A DNA stretch of 64,000 nt from Phaseolus vulgaris (taxonomy: Eukaryota; Streptophyta; Magnoliopsida; Fabales; Fabaceae): NCBI RefSeq assembly GCF_000499845.2, contig NC_023756.2, positions 34,122,763-34,186,762 on the forward strand, given 5' to 3'. Position 1 is the first letter of the stretch. Each line of letters begins with the position of its first letter. Shown here piece after piece: positions 46,199-58,668 of this stretch. The position numbers were made by a program, and so were the translations under genes. Under the pieces are notes generated by a model. The model did not search any database, was not told where the DNA came from, and was given only the letters and a program-made list of their open reading frames with translations.

Positions 46199-46689
46199 AG
46201 ACAAAAGCATGCTTAATGACATATGTCAGCTTAATTACATCATTTTAGTAGTAATTCCAGAGTACAATACAAGAAGAGGTAAGTAATCATAATTAATTAT
46301 CATTCTTGTTGTTACTAGATATGGGCATCAATTATTTTCGTCATTAAACATGGCCATCAATTTAGGATCTGCATAGACATAAAAACACAAGTAAGTTTGT
46401 GTTATTTATGCACCTATTACTGGTGTTGGCCTTTCCACCACATGTATGGATTGAAGTAAGTCCTTAGTCGGTGGACCAATGTCAGTTTTGAATACTTGAA
46501 TGTATTTTACATGTACCATATTATTTCAAATTGTTGTTAATAGTGTTGTGAAGTTTTATGATTAGTACAATTTACCTTCACTATGTTGTTTATTGTGATG
46601 TTGATATAGTGTTGGATAACGTTTGGACTGAAAATCGTGACATGTTATTGTAGAAAGTAATTAATAATTTTTTATTCATTTTGAACAAA

Positions 46690-47369
46690 AAGAACTGCAG
46701 AAGGACAAGGACATGTAATTCAAAATAACATTTTTCAAGATTAAGACAGATCCAATTTGAATTTGAGGTCCAATTTCATTATATTGCAAGACTTTGTGAT
46801 GAACATTGGCTTTACAAATTCTGGTTGGATCCTGCATTGCCATTTCTCCATTAAGATGTATAGTATTTGTAATATTTTCAGGTTTATATACATGTATTGT
46901 TTCCAACCTTGATAGTTATTGTCATGTCTCCTAGGTCGTTCGGTTGAGAGGCTTTGACAATACAACATATCAATGACAATACTTGTGTACTTTTCAAGGA
47001 GTTCAATGTTGAAAGACGATCAATGTTATGTTTTGCTAACAGGCATATAGAGAACAAATGTTGAGAGATAACATAAAAAGACCTCACTATTTTTGCGTTA
47101 TAAATTAATTTATTCTCACCGTGAAATTGAATAAATTGTTCTGCCCAACGCCACAGATTGGCATTGAAATCACGTTCATGATTTGCGTCAAAAATTTCGT
47201 TCATAAATTATTGTGTGTTTTGTTGTTGTGTTGAATTCCGATTTAGTATAGCAGCTTGAGCATTGCCAACCAATCCTAGAATTAAGTGTGTGGTTTTGTT
47301 TGTGTTGCAACGTTGTACAAAGGCAACAAGATCGCTGGTGTCAATATCAAGTTCATCCCATGTTTCCAT
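46690..47369 (-). pseudogene. Captured fragment resembling HROB (homologous recombination OB-fold, DUF4539)
   Basis: Read leftward. Exon 1 is 47369-47120: METWDELDIDTSDLVAFV, then GLVGNAQAAILNR, a TAA, then DANHERDFNANLWRWAEQF. It ends at a GTGAGA donor. Exon 2 is 47035-46908: CCIVKASQPNDLGDMTITIK. An intron of 76 bp (46907-46832, gt...ag) separates it from exon 3 (46831 to about 46690): DPTRICKANVHHKVL, IQIGSVLILKNV. The order and phrases fit the N-terminus and DUF4539 domain of plant HROB, which supports MCM8-9 helicase in recombination (established for animals). The retained introns show DNA-level capture, not reverse transcription. Truncated and with a stop, so inactive. Family recognition is from memory. 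Confidence 0.62.
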
Positions 47370-47879
47370 TCTTTCCACCTTTCATTGTGTAATAGAAAAT
47401 AAGAGAAAATAACAATTAAAAATCAAAATAATTTGACATATGACAATTTTTTACGAAGAACTCATTATATGAAACTAAAAAAATAGATGTTCGAGAAAAC
47501 CATCACCTTCTTAGTCGATATTACGGAGAATGAGTTCAAGTAGAATGACCTTTGACTTTGGCCTCAACATTGTGTTTCGTTTTGATTTCGTTCATTTATA
47601 TACACTTTAAAAATTGAATAAGTTTACATAATTGATCGGTTGTAAATGCTTTAATTTTGAAATACACTAATTTAATAATAAATTCTTTAAGTGGACATGA
47701 CATTGTCGCAGGTATCCGAAACTTCTAATGCACGACAGCATTAAATTTGATTTGATTGACTTGTGCTTTTGTACGTGAACAAACACACTTTTGGATCTGC
47801 GGTAAACTTTGTTGGTTTTGGGTCATGAAAGTGGTTATCCGTGTTAGTATAAGTGGTCACCTATGATGTATACATATGG

Positions 47880-47985
47880 TAACATGTTACAATGTCATAC
47901 ATTACAACTGTTGGATGTCTTACCCGTTGTAATATTAGTACGAGATAATATATTACTTCGGTTATGCATAATAGCCGATGTAATA
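47880..47985. repeat. Two hairpin modules
   Basis: attacaactg...cccgttgtaat (about 47908-47935) and attacttcggtta...tagccgatgtaat (about 47951-47980), the same module type as at 35.4 kb. Confidence 0.75.
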
Positions 47986-48867
47986 TGATAAGAACTTCCT
48001 AACACATGTTTTAAGTAGACATGACATTATAACAGGTATCCAAAACTTGTAAGGCACGACTGCATTAAATTTGAGTAGCATGTGCTTTTTTGTTTCTGGC
48101 CCCCCATTTAATTCGTATTGTGTTAAAGTGAAACACTTTGTAAGAAGAAAATTAAGTGCTCACTCTACACATTCATTACGAATGATTCTCAGCCATTGGA
48201 AAACCACTTCTGCTCTTTTTCACCAAGAACTGTGACTGCACATTAATTCTCACCGCAAATCTTTGAGTGTGTGGACAACGTTTGTGAAGACAACCAACAA
48301 CTACATTCATTTTACGTTTGGTCACCTTGGTGTATGCATTGAAGAACTATATTAAATGTGAGTTACCTCATTTAAATGTTTTGTCCTTCGTTAGTTTCAT
48401 TCTGCATTGAAAAAGTGTATTAAATGTCACTTACCTCATTTACATGCTTTGTCCTACGTTAGTTTGATTCTACATTGAAGAAGTGTATCAAATGTCAGTT
48501 ACCTTATTTACATGCTTTGTCCTACATTACATTCATTTTGTTAATCGATTAAATGTGACTTAGTCAAACATTGTCTTCAAATATGATGTTGAAGTCATAG
48601 TTAGCTGTCAACATTTTGTTAGTGTAAACATTAAGTTAAATGCGATCTTCTTTCGTATACAAAGCTGCATGCACTTTTTTAGTAAAGCTTGCAACATTTT
48701 GTTAATGTGAACATTAACTTCTATACGAAAATAAGGCATGTTGTTCGTTATACCTCCACGGCTACAGCTGCACTTGATTAATAAATTTTGAAAATTTCAT
48801 TAAGTTATTCAGTGAAGTGTAATTGTTATCATAATGGACTTCATGTTCGTCACTAAGTTCTTGTGTC
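47986..48867 (+). other. Upstream region of the MULE-like gene with 68-72-bp tandem repeat
   Basis: Three copies of a unit with cattgaagaa, ttaaatgtgagttacctcat and ttgtcctacgttag at about 48334-48545. The rest is AT-rich. An acceptor-like tgtcatgcag at 48863-48872 comes just before the first exon seen. Confidence 0.7.
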
Positions 48868-51004
48868 ATGCAGATACTGGACCACCCTCATGACATTGGC
48901 CTTGATGATATTAATTTGCTTGAAGAGGGTTGCACGTTAATCACTGCTGATGACACCATTACAGACAATCCAGATTGTTCTGTGCCTGTAGTTGGAATGT
49001 CTTTTGACAGTGCAGAAGTTGTTATAACCTTTTACATAGAATATGGAATCAAAATGGGTTTTGGAACTAATATAAAAAGTTCTAAAAAGGGAAAAGATAA
49101 TGAAATTAGATACTTCATGTTGGTCTGTTCTAGGGAGGGTAAATACATCTCTCATCTCCCTTCAGAATTGAAGACTATTCCAACCCAGACCAATGAATGT
49201 CCGACAAGAATTAGTGTTGCAAAAAAGGACTCGAAATGGTATATTATGAATGTTATCTACGGACATTTCCATGATCTAAGTCCAACAAAGTCAAGGTTAT
49301 TCCGCGGGTATAGGAAAATTAACCTTAGTGCTAAAAGAACTCTTAAGCTTAATGACGATGCAGAGTGCGAATCAACAAGAGTTATGGATCTCTTGTAAGT
49401 GTTGCGGGCGGTTACGAGCACCTCGAATTTGTTGAGCGTGACGTTCGCAACTATGTAGGCCAACATAGACGTGCCTTAGGGAAGGATGGAGACAGTTGAA
49501 CATTACTGACACACTTTTCTCGCATGCGAGAATTGAATAGGGATTTCTTTTTTGAAATTGACATCGATGATGAAAACCACATAAGAAACGTGTTTTGGGA
49601 AGATGCTAGAAGCAGGGTTGCATGTGAATATTTTGGAGATGTTGTTTCATTTGATACAACGCACCTAACAAATAAATATGACATGCCCTTCGCACCATTT
49701 GTTGGAGCTAACCACCACGGTCACTCAATTCTACTAGGTTGTGAACTTTTGTCCTCTAAAGACACAAACACATTCATATGGCTATTTCAATGTTGGCTAA
49801 GGTGCATGTTCTACAAGGCCCCAACAAGCATTGTTACTGACCAGTGCAGAGCTATGAAAAACATTGTTGTTGTTGTTGTCTTCCTAGAAACACGTCATAC
49901 ATGGTGCTTGTGGCACATCATGAAGAAAATACCAGAAAAATTGGCAGCATATCAAGATTACAAGAATATGAAACATGAAATGAAGGTCATTGTCTACAAA
50001 TCCATGAGTGTGGGTGATTTTGAATGTAATTGGGAGAATTTAATAGCATCACGTGGATTAACTCATAATGAATGGTTGGCGACACTTTATGATGAACGTC
50101 AAAGATGGGTCCCATGTTATTTAAATGGGACAATTTTGGGCTGGAATGTCCACAACTCAACGTAGTGAAAGCATGAATGTTGTTTTTTTATGGATATATT
50201 AACTCCAGCACAACTCTCCAACAGTTTGTCCATCAATATGACAATGCATTATAGAACAAAGCTGAGAAGGAGTACGAGGCTGGTTTTTCGTCCTTACACG
50301 CTGTCATACCTTGTGGGTCTAATTCTTCCATTGAGAGACAATTCCAAGAAGAATACACACATGGGAAGTTTGTTGAAGTGGAAAAAGAATTTAGGGGTAA
50401 GATGAATTGTCTAGTACAACATATCAGTCTTTAGGGATCTCGATGTCACTAAAATGTTCTTGAAGTGCATGCACAATGGACGTACTGAAGATAGATTATT
50501 TATTGTGTTTTTTTATCATGAAAACCATGATGTTCAAGAAAGAGTTAAGAAGGTCCCTTCCAAATATGTCCTTGTGAGGTGATCGAAAAATGTCACAAAA
50601 AGACACACATACATCTAAGCATCCTGTAGCGCAGGAAAAGAAGAGGCTCATATTTAGAGGTATGATACAATGAGCAAAAGGTTTTCTCATATCGCTGAAG
50701 TTGCATGTAAAAGTGAAGATACAGCACAAAACATACTTGAGCAGCTTCAAAGGATGGAGAATTTGGATACATGTACACGCCAGAGGAAAAACGTCGGCAG
50801 TTACTCCCAAAGTTTTCCTGTAGACATGTCACCTCTATCAAATGATGCGTCCAACGGTATTGGAGATGCACTTAGTCAGAGCCCTATTGTTGTAACATGT
50901 AAGGGACAACCACGGACACGAAGATTGAAATCAAACGTCGAGAAGTACCACAGACGCAAAATGCCTACAAATAGGAACATCAACCTCCTACTCCAAACAC
51001 AGTA
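48868..51004 (+). pseudogene. FAR1-type Mutator-like (MULE) transposase
   Basis: 48868-49398 holds a FAR1 DNA-binding zinc domain (VVGMSFDSAEVVITFYIEYG, FMLVCSREGK, CPTRISVAKKDSKWYI, then HFHDL). A frameshift near 49393 and a TGA near 49499 lead to 49524-50165, the MULE transposase domain: VVSFDTTHLTNKYDMPFAPF with the first aspartate, IVTDQCRAMKNIV with the second, and CLWHIMKKIPEKL. Another frameshift near 50165 gives NSSTTLQQFVHQYDNAL, SSIERQFQEEYTHGKFVEVE. The C-terminal part returns near 50550 (KKVPSKYVLVR) and 50670-51004 (RFSHIAEVACKSEDTAQNIL). At least three frameshifts and several stops; inactive. FAR1/FHY3-related transposases are well known. Confidence 0.88.
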
Positions 51005-52735
51005 AGTACAAATTTGCAGGTTCTTTTGTCTTTCATTCAATTTCCATTAGTGTTTCATTAAAAAATTCACCTTATGTGTAGTGCATCAATTATGGATACA
51101 ACATTCGTCCAATGAGTCCACTTTCACAACCACACTAGCAGACTGAAATGTGTGTCATGTCAGGGACAATGCCAATATAGAATGAGCCACAAACTGATGG
51201 TATTTAATGTGGTGGGTTTTTGTCATTGTTAACCTCACTTCATTCAAATGTTACAACTGCAGAAGAAACATGCCACTAACACACATGACAAAAAAAATTT
51301 CTTGGTGGTGTTTCTTAATGAGACAGTGTAACACACTCAGTGAGTGTAATATTAAATTAGAAATGTGATGTTTCTTATTTTTGTCCTTGTCTGTTATCTT
51401 TTTAGTAGAAGTGTCACATATAACCATTACAACCCATATGTGCAATGAAATTGAAGTGTGTCCCAGTAAAAATTATAAAAACAATCCATATGGCTGATTC
51501 CTCATGGCTTATTGAATGTGGTGGATTTGTTCATGGCTCATTCCTGACACTGGAATGTGTTGATGCCTCGTCTTATGTTTATGCTCACGCAATGTTAATA
51601 GGATAAAATGTGTTGAATTATATAAAATGAAATTAGGGATGACTTTACGATGCTAAAAGAAGAACTTTGTAGGTGGACCGAAAAGAGTGCTCAAGTGTAA
51701 TTGGTTACCCCTGTTTGTGTAAATGTTGACCTATGTCATGCCAAAAGACCGTACACTACAGCGGTTGGATCTAATAATCAGTTTGACATAAGAGGAAAAA
51801 TTTCAAAAGTTCAAAACTTTTAAATATATTACTTCAGTTAAATTACACAATCAATGTAGTGTGAGCGCATGTGGTAAAAAATATGTGTGTTACATCGAAC
51901 ATTAAAACACCGCTTTAATAATGCAAATAATTTACATATATTACATCAGTTAAATCACACAACTGATGTAGTTTGCGCCTTTATTTGTAAAAAAAGTATA
52001 TATTACAATGGTTATTAAAAACACCGCTGTAAGGTACAATTTTTTACCGTACTTCGAACCCCGCCTTAGATCCGTTAAAGGACGCAACCGATGTAGTGTG
52101 TGTCTATATTGATCAAAAAATTATACATTACATCGGTTATTCAAAAGACCGCTGTAATGTGCAATTTTTTACCCTACTTCGAACCCCACCTCCTACTCCA
52201 CATGTGATTTGCGGTAAAATTGTTGTGTTTCGTTGTGCTCCTTCGTTTCCATCGGTGGTTCTCCTGGAGATTTCAATCTTCTTATTTCCTGTGTTGTCTT
52301 ATGCTATTCTGATGCCCTCATTCCCTTATCGTTGCTTCGTACTTGGTTCGCCTCGACTCCGTTCAACATTGTTGCTTCCGATAAGTTTCTTGAACTCGAG
52401 GGCAGATGTCGTTGTATTCGGTGTGGCACTGTCCTCCACCTTTAGTGCCAAAGTTTTGTGTCTTTGTCGCCACGAATACTTTCGACGGTCCATTCTCTTG
52501 CCACATTGTCCTTCTACAGCGACGACAGGTCGACCGTTGACGTTCCAAGGTGACATTTTTATTATTAAATTTTCAAACTTGTTAATTTGAAATTTAAGGT
52601 GAGCGTGTAGTGTTTTATTTCTCTTCCAAATACAGTGTAGTATGATGATTTTCTTTGTATTTTTCTTACATAAAGTCATAATGAACTCATAATTAGTTCA
52701 TACTCATACATGTTTTTATTGTTTCTAGGTCAATC
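51005..52735. other. Spacer with hairpin modules between the MULE and Ptta/Ulp1 genes
   Basis: No gene supported. At 51828-52170 at least five hairpin modules (attacatcagtta...aactgatgtag, attacatcggtta...accgctgtaat). The 52200-52740 part may be 5' UTR of the next gene, and a splice acceptor-like ttgtttctag precedes the ATG at 52738. Confidence 0.6.
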
Positions 52736-52737
52736 AC

Positions 52738-55162
52738 ATGGCTGAGGGTGAGTCAAGAAGGAAGACCACTGATGATAAGGTTCCAGTTGAGATTCACCCT
52801 ATAACGGGCAGGCCATCGGGCCCAAACAAGGTTGAATTTGTAAGTTTTATGGGATCCTTAGCTCGAAAGAAGGTGTCCATATTGACCCCCAAGTGGAAGG
52901 ACGTATCAGAAGTAGACAAGAATCTGATATGGGAAGAAATCTGTGTAAGTTATTGATTTCAATCTTAGTTAATGTGTGTATTGAATTTACATGTGAATGA
53001 TTTTGTTATCATAATTTGTAGTCAAAATATGAATTTGAGACTTCCGATCGCATTCAAAAGAAGTTAATGTCTTCAATCGGTCTGAAATGGAGGCAATTTA
53101 AAACAAATCTCACAAGCCATTACATCTATGGTAAATACAAGGAGAAGTCTCATTGTGCAAGACATTCTATACATGAAGACACATGGTCTGAATTCGTTAG
53201 GACTCGAACCGATACGCAATGGAAGGTTCTTGTGTGTCATGTTCTTGTAGGAAATCAGGAACAAAGCTCACTTGATTGCACAAAAAAATACAACCCCCCA
53301 CCGACTTTCTAGGGGAGGTTATGAATTGCTTAAGAGAACAATTTTACAAGAAAAGTTAAAGAAAAAACAGGCTGAATCAGGTTTTGTTGAACCTGTGTCT
53401 CCTCTGTCCCCTCCGGATCGATGTGACCTATGGACGTTAGCCAGAACTAAACCCAATGATGAGATGACATCTGAACAATCATTACAGGTTTCTGAGCGCA
53501 TTGTAAGTTCACAAGTCCATGTCATATTTTCATACGTATAAACTTATCATTACATACTATTATATTAAGACACTTATGATCTTTTACAGACTGATATCAA
53601 GCACCAAAAATCCATAGGAAATTTTCATCCCACAGGTCAAGATAACATGTTGACCTTCGCCATTGACACCCCAGAACACCCAGGGCATATTCGTACAACT
53701 GGTTCTGGTGTTGGTCTCATACAGTATTTTGGACCAGTACCTTGACATACCTCTTATGCAAATCTCACTCAGGACATGATGGATGAATTCGCTAACACCC
53801 TAAAACAACAACTCACTGAAGAACTGACAAACACCATAAAAGAACAAATGCGTGAAGAAGTAAGACTTGAATTTCATGAAGGATATCATGTACCTGAACC
53901 ACCTCATGTATTTAATCCTTGTCGTGAAGCCAACAGGGAAGGTAGTTGCGATGTCCACAATTTTGAACATCATGACAATGATGCAGTTCCTTTAAGCCCT
54001 GATGTCGAACCCCAAATTGCTTTAAGCTCTGAATTCCAAGTAGTAGTTTCTTTAAGCGGTGAAGTCCAAACAAAAGTTAAAAAATCAGTTAGCCCAATCC
54101 AAGACTTAATCATGGTTTCTAGTCAATTCTATGAAGATCCTTGTCTGATTGCGTGGGATGCAGAAATTTTTGGGGTTGACCATGTTGGACTTCCATTGTA
54201 CGTAAACATGCAAGATCTGTTCAAAATAATCCGCGGTGCCCAATACCTGAACATCTCAATTATTCAAGTATGGATGATGTAAGTACCCTTAATCAGTACA
54301 TGTTATTTATTGAAATCATGTTTGATGACTGTTCTGAATGATATTTATGTTAAAAATGTAGGTAGATAAATGAAATAAGTAACAAGGGTGAAATGAAGGT
54401 ATTTATGGATTCCTTGACCCACAATCAATTCAGTTGTTTGGAAATGAAGAGGAAGATTGCCTGAATTACATTCAAAATTGACTTGCGAAAACAAAAAGAA
54501 GAATTTATTTTGCTCCTTTGATAAATAAGTAAAAGTTTTGAGATATGTACTAAATTAAAAGGATTTGTAATGATATTTTTTATTGCAGTTCTCACTGCAA
54601 TTACTGGTTCTTTGCCCCATAGACAAAATCGTTGTGTGGTTTTGTTCATTGCACAAGGAACCGAGTGAACATGCCAAGAAGCTTGCAATGTATATTTATG
54701 TAAGTTTTTATAAATTATTGTACTATTTGTTGTCAATTAGTAATAGTTTTCCTTTATTTTTTTTAGCAAAATCAATGCATCAAAAAAGGTACGTTGGATT
54801 GTTCTCAAGGTTAGCGACTTGTTCATTATGAGTATTAAGTTTTACTTTTGTCCACTGCGAGTAAATTCATTGTGACATTTTTTCCATAATAGTGCAATAA
54901 GCAACATGGGAACTTCGAATGTGGTTACTACGTTATGCATTGGATGTGGACCATAGTGCGGGGAACGCTTATAGATTATTGGAAGCAGGTAATATGTCAT
55001 AAGGTATATGCTCTAACTTCTTATATTCATGAAGACTAATATGTACTGTTACATTGGACAGTTTTTTCAAACTTTGGAGCCCAGTAAAAAGTACAGATCT
55101 TAAAGCAGTCTGTCAGGAATGGGCAAAGTTCTTTGTACAAATTCCGAATAAAATCATGCAAT
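52738..55162 (+). pseudogene. Ptta/En-Spm-type transposon protein with Ulp1 (C48) protease end
   Basis: Exon 1 begins at 52738 (MAEGESRRK...GPNKVEFVSFMGSLARKK...SEVDKNLIWEEIC) with a GTAAGT donor near 52945. Exon 2 starts at 53022 (SKYEFETSDRIQKKLMSSIG, WSEFVRTRTDTQWK). After only 25 bp between gt and ag it resumes EIRNKAHLIAQKNTTPHRLS, fitting the Transposase_24 (Ptta/En/Spm) family. 53776-54282 is a linker with coiled coil and ends LYVNMQDLFKIIRGAQYLNI. The Ulp1-like part follows: a one-base deletion near 54592 turns the expected HWQLLVLCP into SLQLLVLCP, then VVWFCSLHKEPS, then (about 54892-54985) CNKQHGNFECGYYVMHWMW with the catalytic cysteine, ending at a TAG near 55160. The catalytic histidine frame is broken. 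Confidence 0.8.
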
Positions 55163-55812
55163 AGTCCATTAAGAATGATAACATATGTACATTTTCATTA
55201 TAAATAAATGATACAATGTTGAATGTTTGCACATTTTCATTACATGTAAATGGTACAACTTTTAATACAAATTTGGGTTAATTTATACCATTTTTTTTAG
55301 GTTTCTAAATTTGGGTTAAATAATGAAGTTTTTCAATTAAAAAAATATATAACACCGGTTAAGTGAGTAAATCGGTGCAATAAACCAATGTATGACTTAT
55401 TTTATTTATTCTGATTCCAGTTTGACACCCCCGTTAACTTGTATATAACATCGGTTAGGTCAATAAACTGGTGCAATAAAGGACTGAATGATGACTTTAT
55501 TCTTCTAAGCTTGTAATAATTTATCCTATGACATTAAGTCCGTTAAAGAACTGAAGCGCGCACGTTTCAATGTCTTTGCCATTCCTTGGTTTTCATTTAA
55601 TAAAATAGTTTTCTTTCGTGATTTTAATAAAGTGAAGAAATTGCATCGATGAATTAATTCATTAACACTGCTGGATTGTTTTGAAAACTGTTGGATTGTT
55701 TTGAAAACTATTGGTGTTGAATGGTGTGAGAGACCATGCAATGCATTGACCAACACGAAGACCAGCCCCTTTCATCTATTTAAAAGGGACATCAACGTCC
55801 TCAACCAGCACA
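55163..55812. other. Spacer with two hairpin modules
   Basis: Modules at about 55345-55382 (ataacaccggttaag...aaatcggtgcaat) and 55441-55481 (ataacatcggttagg...aactggtgcaat). No gene recognised. Confidence 0.65.
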
Positions 55813-56660
55813 GATGTTTGCCTCTCTGAGTTTCAATTTGCGTGTATCCAACATACCATTTCCATTCCCTACAATGTCGACTTTCAATGCAGCGTTATCA
55901 CGAACAATTTGGATCCGACAACCCATATCATTTTTCACAACAATGAATTTGCGAGATGAGGTACGTTAATGCTCATGGTGTATTCTTTTACCTAATTGCC
56001 ATTGTAAACATAATTATGAAGTGTAATGTACATTCATGACGAATTCTTGAAGGACTACGACCATGTAAATCGCTTACTTTCTATAGACAATCAACACAAC
56101 CTTGAAAGGCGTTGGGTGCTAGCGGACAGCTCAGGATACATTCATCATGTTCACTATAATGAAGACTTACTGGATCCAAGATTGACTGAAGGGTGGATGG
56201 AATTAAGGAACTTCTATCGACTGCTTGGTGACCATGACATATTAATTGGATATGTTGGTGCCTCAACATTCCAACTCACCATTTTCAGGTCAGACACTAG
56301 GAAACTGACTGTGAACAATTATTTCAGTCAACTGTCAACAACAGAAGCTACGTTCCAGGGTCAGTTTGTTCATTACAAACTTACCATGAATGAATATAGT
56401 TATAGCAACGAATATTTGGTAATATATGTTATACTTTTTCAGTGAACTTAAAAATGTTTGTCTTGTATGGCCAGAAGTTTATGAATGCAAATTGTTTGTC
56501 TTGTATGTGTGGGCAGGTTTTCTCTGGGGAAGGTTTTAGGAATTATATTCGGGATTCAAATCTCACAACCTTCATTCTATGTGGACCACTAGAACATCAA
56601 ATATTTGAAGCGGAGAGTTCACCAACCTCCGACAACATTTTCTACCTTGGACATCGATGA
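55813..56660 (+). pseudogene. B3-domain-like fragment, two partial domains
   Basis: A first short exon (about 55813-55960, MFASLSFNLRVSNIPF) ends at a GTACG donor. 56026-56445 reads RRWVLADSSGYIHHVHYN, then GWMELRNFYRLLGDHDILIG and STFQLTIFR, matching the end of a plant B3 DNA-binding fold (W-x-F/L near 'GW', then GD/H, then F-x-L-x-I-F). A second partial copy, GEGFRNYIRDSNLTTFILCG, lies at 56520-56660. B3 domains bind DNA in plant transcription factors (for example REM, ARF). It is probably a captured piece within transposon DNA. Assignment is tentative. Confidence 0.4.
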
Positions 56661-57562
56661 AATAACTTTTGTGTGTTAAACGTGTTTCAGGAAGGAGACA
56701 CCATTACTTTTTAGGCCCAAACGGACAACCCAAATTGGACTATCAGAATTCTGCACTGTCACTAAGAATGTCTTCAATTTTCTATTATTTGTACTCTTTT
56801 AATATTATTATAGGTTCGGTATATTTGGCATGTAGTAATTGACAATCTTAATAGAGTTCATTTACTTAATGGTTCAAATTCAGTTTCTATTAATTTGTTA
56901 ACATGTACCACAAAATATTTTCCTCATTCGGTGAAATTTAAGAACTATGATTTCAGTGAAAAAATAGCCCAAACAAAGTACACTGAAGGCATCCACCCAT
57001 TTGAATGAAATAAGAATTCCCTCAAAGTAAAATGTTGTTGATAGAGCAATAACAGCTCCCAACTAAAAATGGTTACCTGTGCTAGGCGTAGTGCCAGCAA
57101 CCCCTTCACAGGATGTATTGTATCCAATGATCCAGGAATGACTTCCTCATGACCCAGACAACAGTCAAAGCTGACCCTTACTCCCGAAACATTGTAATTA
57201 TCCCATTTGAGCCCCTTCAAGTAACGGGGGTGTAACTGAAGGCTGACTTTGGTGCATAACTAAACTCACACTTACTGAAAAAGTGGGCACCTCTGTCTCT
57301 GTAAGTGGTTACACACAAAACAATGCAATATGAGATGCGTTAAATGTTGTAAACCGATGTAATGAACCTATGTCACATCGGTTTAATATTGAAACCGCGA
57401 TAATTAATATGTGAATTTGTTATTTTCTCTGACTTTAATAAACCCGTGCAATGTGACATGGGTTAGATCTTCCAACCGTTGTAATTAACCGCTATAATAT
57501 ACATATAAATATGTCTTCTAGTCCTTCGTAGAGCGAAATCAGTCCTTAAATGAAGTCGACAC
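56661..57562. other. Spacer with hairpin modules at the copia C boundary
   Basis: No gene supported. Modules at about 57346-57400 (aaaccgatgtaatgaac...cacatcggttt) and 57440-57492 (acccgtgcaatgtgacatgggtt; aaccgttgtaatta). The host DNA continues right of copia C, outside the window; gacac at 57558-57562 should be the left target-site copy. Confidence 0.6.
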
Positions 57563-58668
57563 TGTTAGAATGTATGACTTTGAACTAGAGGGGGTGAATG
57601 GTTTAAAGAGGGATTTCGAAAACTTTCAAGCCTTGAATGAATTACTTCGAGAATATCTTGATTAAGAAATCAGTTTTTCAAAAAACAAAGCGAAAAACAC
57701 AGCACCAGCAAAACAATCGGTTGTTTATACCAGTTTACAAATATAAAAACTGAATTTAAAGAGTTAAGGGATAGAGAAAATGCACACAAAGATTTATACT
57801 GGTTCACTCTAAACCCAGAGCTACATCCAGTCTTCTCAGAAACCACTGAGGAATACCACTGAGCAATCAAACCTAGATCACTTACACCACAACCAAGAAA
57901 GTGACCTTGATTCCCTCAAGACACACACTTCTCTTGGCCAACACACCAACACTAAGAATGCTGATCTTGATCCCCTCAAGAACACACAACACTTCTCAGC
58001 AAACACACAAAGTAATTTCAACAGATACAAGGATTACACTTGTTACAGAAACAAATATGAAATAAATACAAGCAGAAAATCCTAACTCACACTCTTTGAT
58101 CAATCTCAATCTCTAAGCAATCTCAACTCTTTCAAAAACTCAAAATCAGTAAGTAAAAACTCAAATATGTTTTTCTGTATATATTCAAAGATGTTGTTTG
58201 TTATCAAATCTTAACAAACTATTCATTGCATTTAAAGATTGGTCAAAACATTAAAAACTGGAGCGTAAACAGTTGGAAAATCATTTAATCCTCAGTCAAA
58301 GCACAAAATAGTTTTCTGTTATGGTACCAAAACAAACAATCGGTTGTTTCCTCAAATCAATCGGTTGTTTTGGTTTTGACAGCAAGTCAACCATAAAAAT
58401 AGTTTTCAACCTTTTCTAAAAACACCTAAGTATAAAACAATCGGTTGTTTCGACAAAACAACAGGTTGTTTTTCACTTAGCTTGAAAACACTTTTATTTT
58501 AAAAAGATTGAGAGTGCCTATGCTTTGGATTCAATCAAGAGTGGATTACATAAACAATCTACCCCAAATCCTATCTAAGACAGTTCAACAACAACAAGCA
58601 CAACCAAGCCTTCAACATCCTTCAAAGGGTTTGGATTCTTCAAAGCTTGAACACCACTTGGTTCAAAA
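57563..58668 (-). mobile_element. Copia C (SIRE-like) 3' LTR
   Basis: About 1106 bp (plus view TGTTAGAATGTATG...CTTGGTTCAAAA). The purine tract aaatagggggaga on the minus strand at 58669-58682 sets the inner end. By alignment with the solo LTR (TGTTAAACC) the element's first bases here are TTTTGAACC, so the terminal TG has become TT. It holds several AAACAATCGGTTGTTT motifs (57712, 58334, 58357, 58436). The other LTR starts at 63231. Confidence 0.88.

Noticed and set aside
56945..57220. 91-codon minus-strand ORF
   Set aside because: No domain seen and no homologous repeat; left unannotated.
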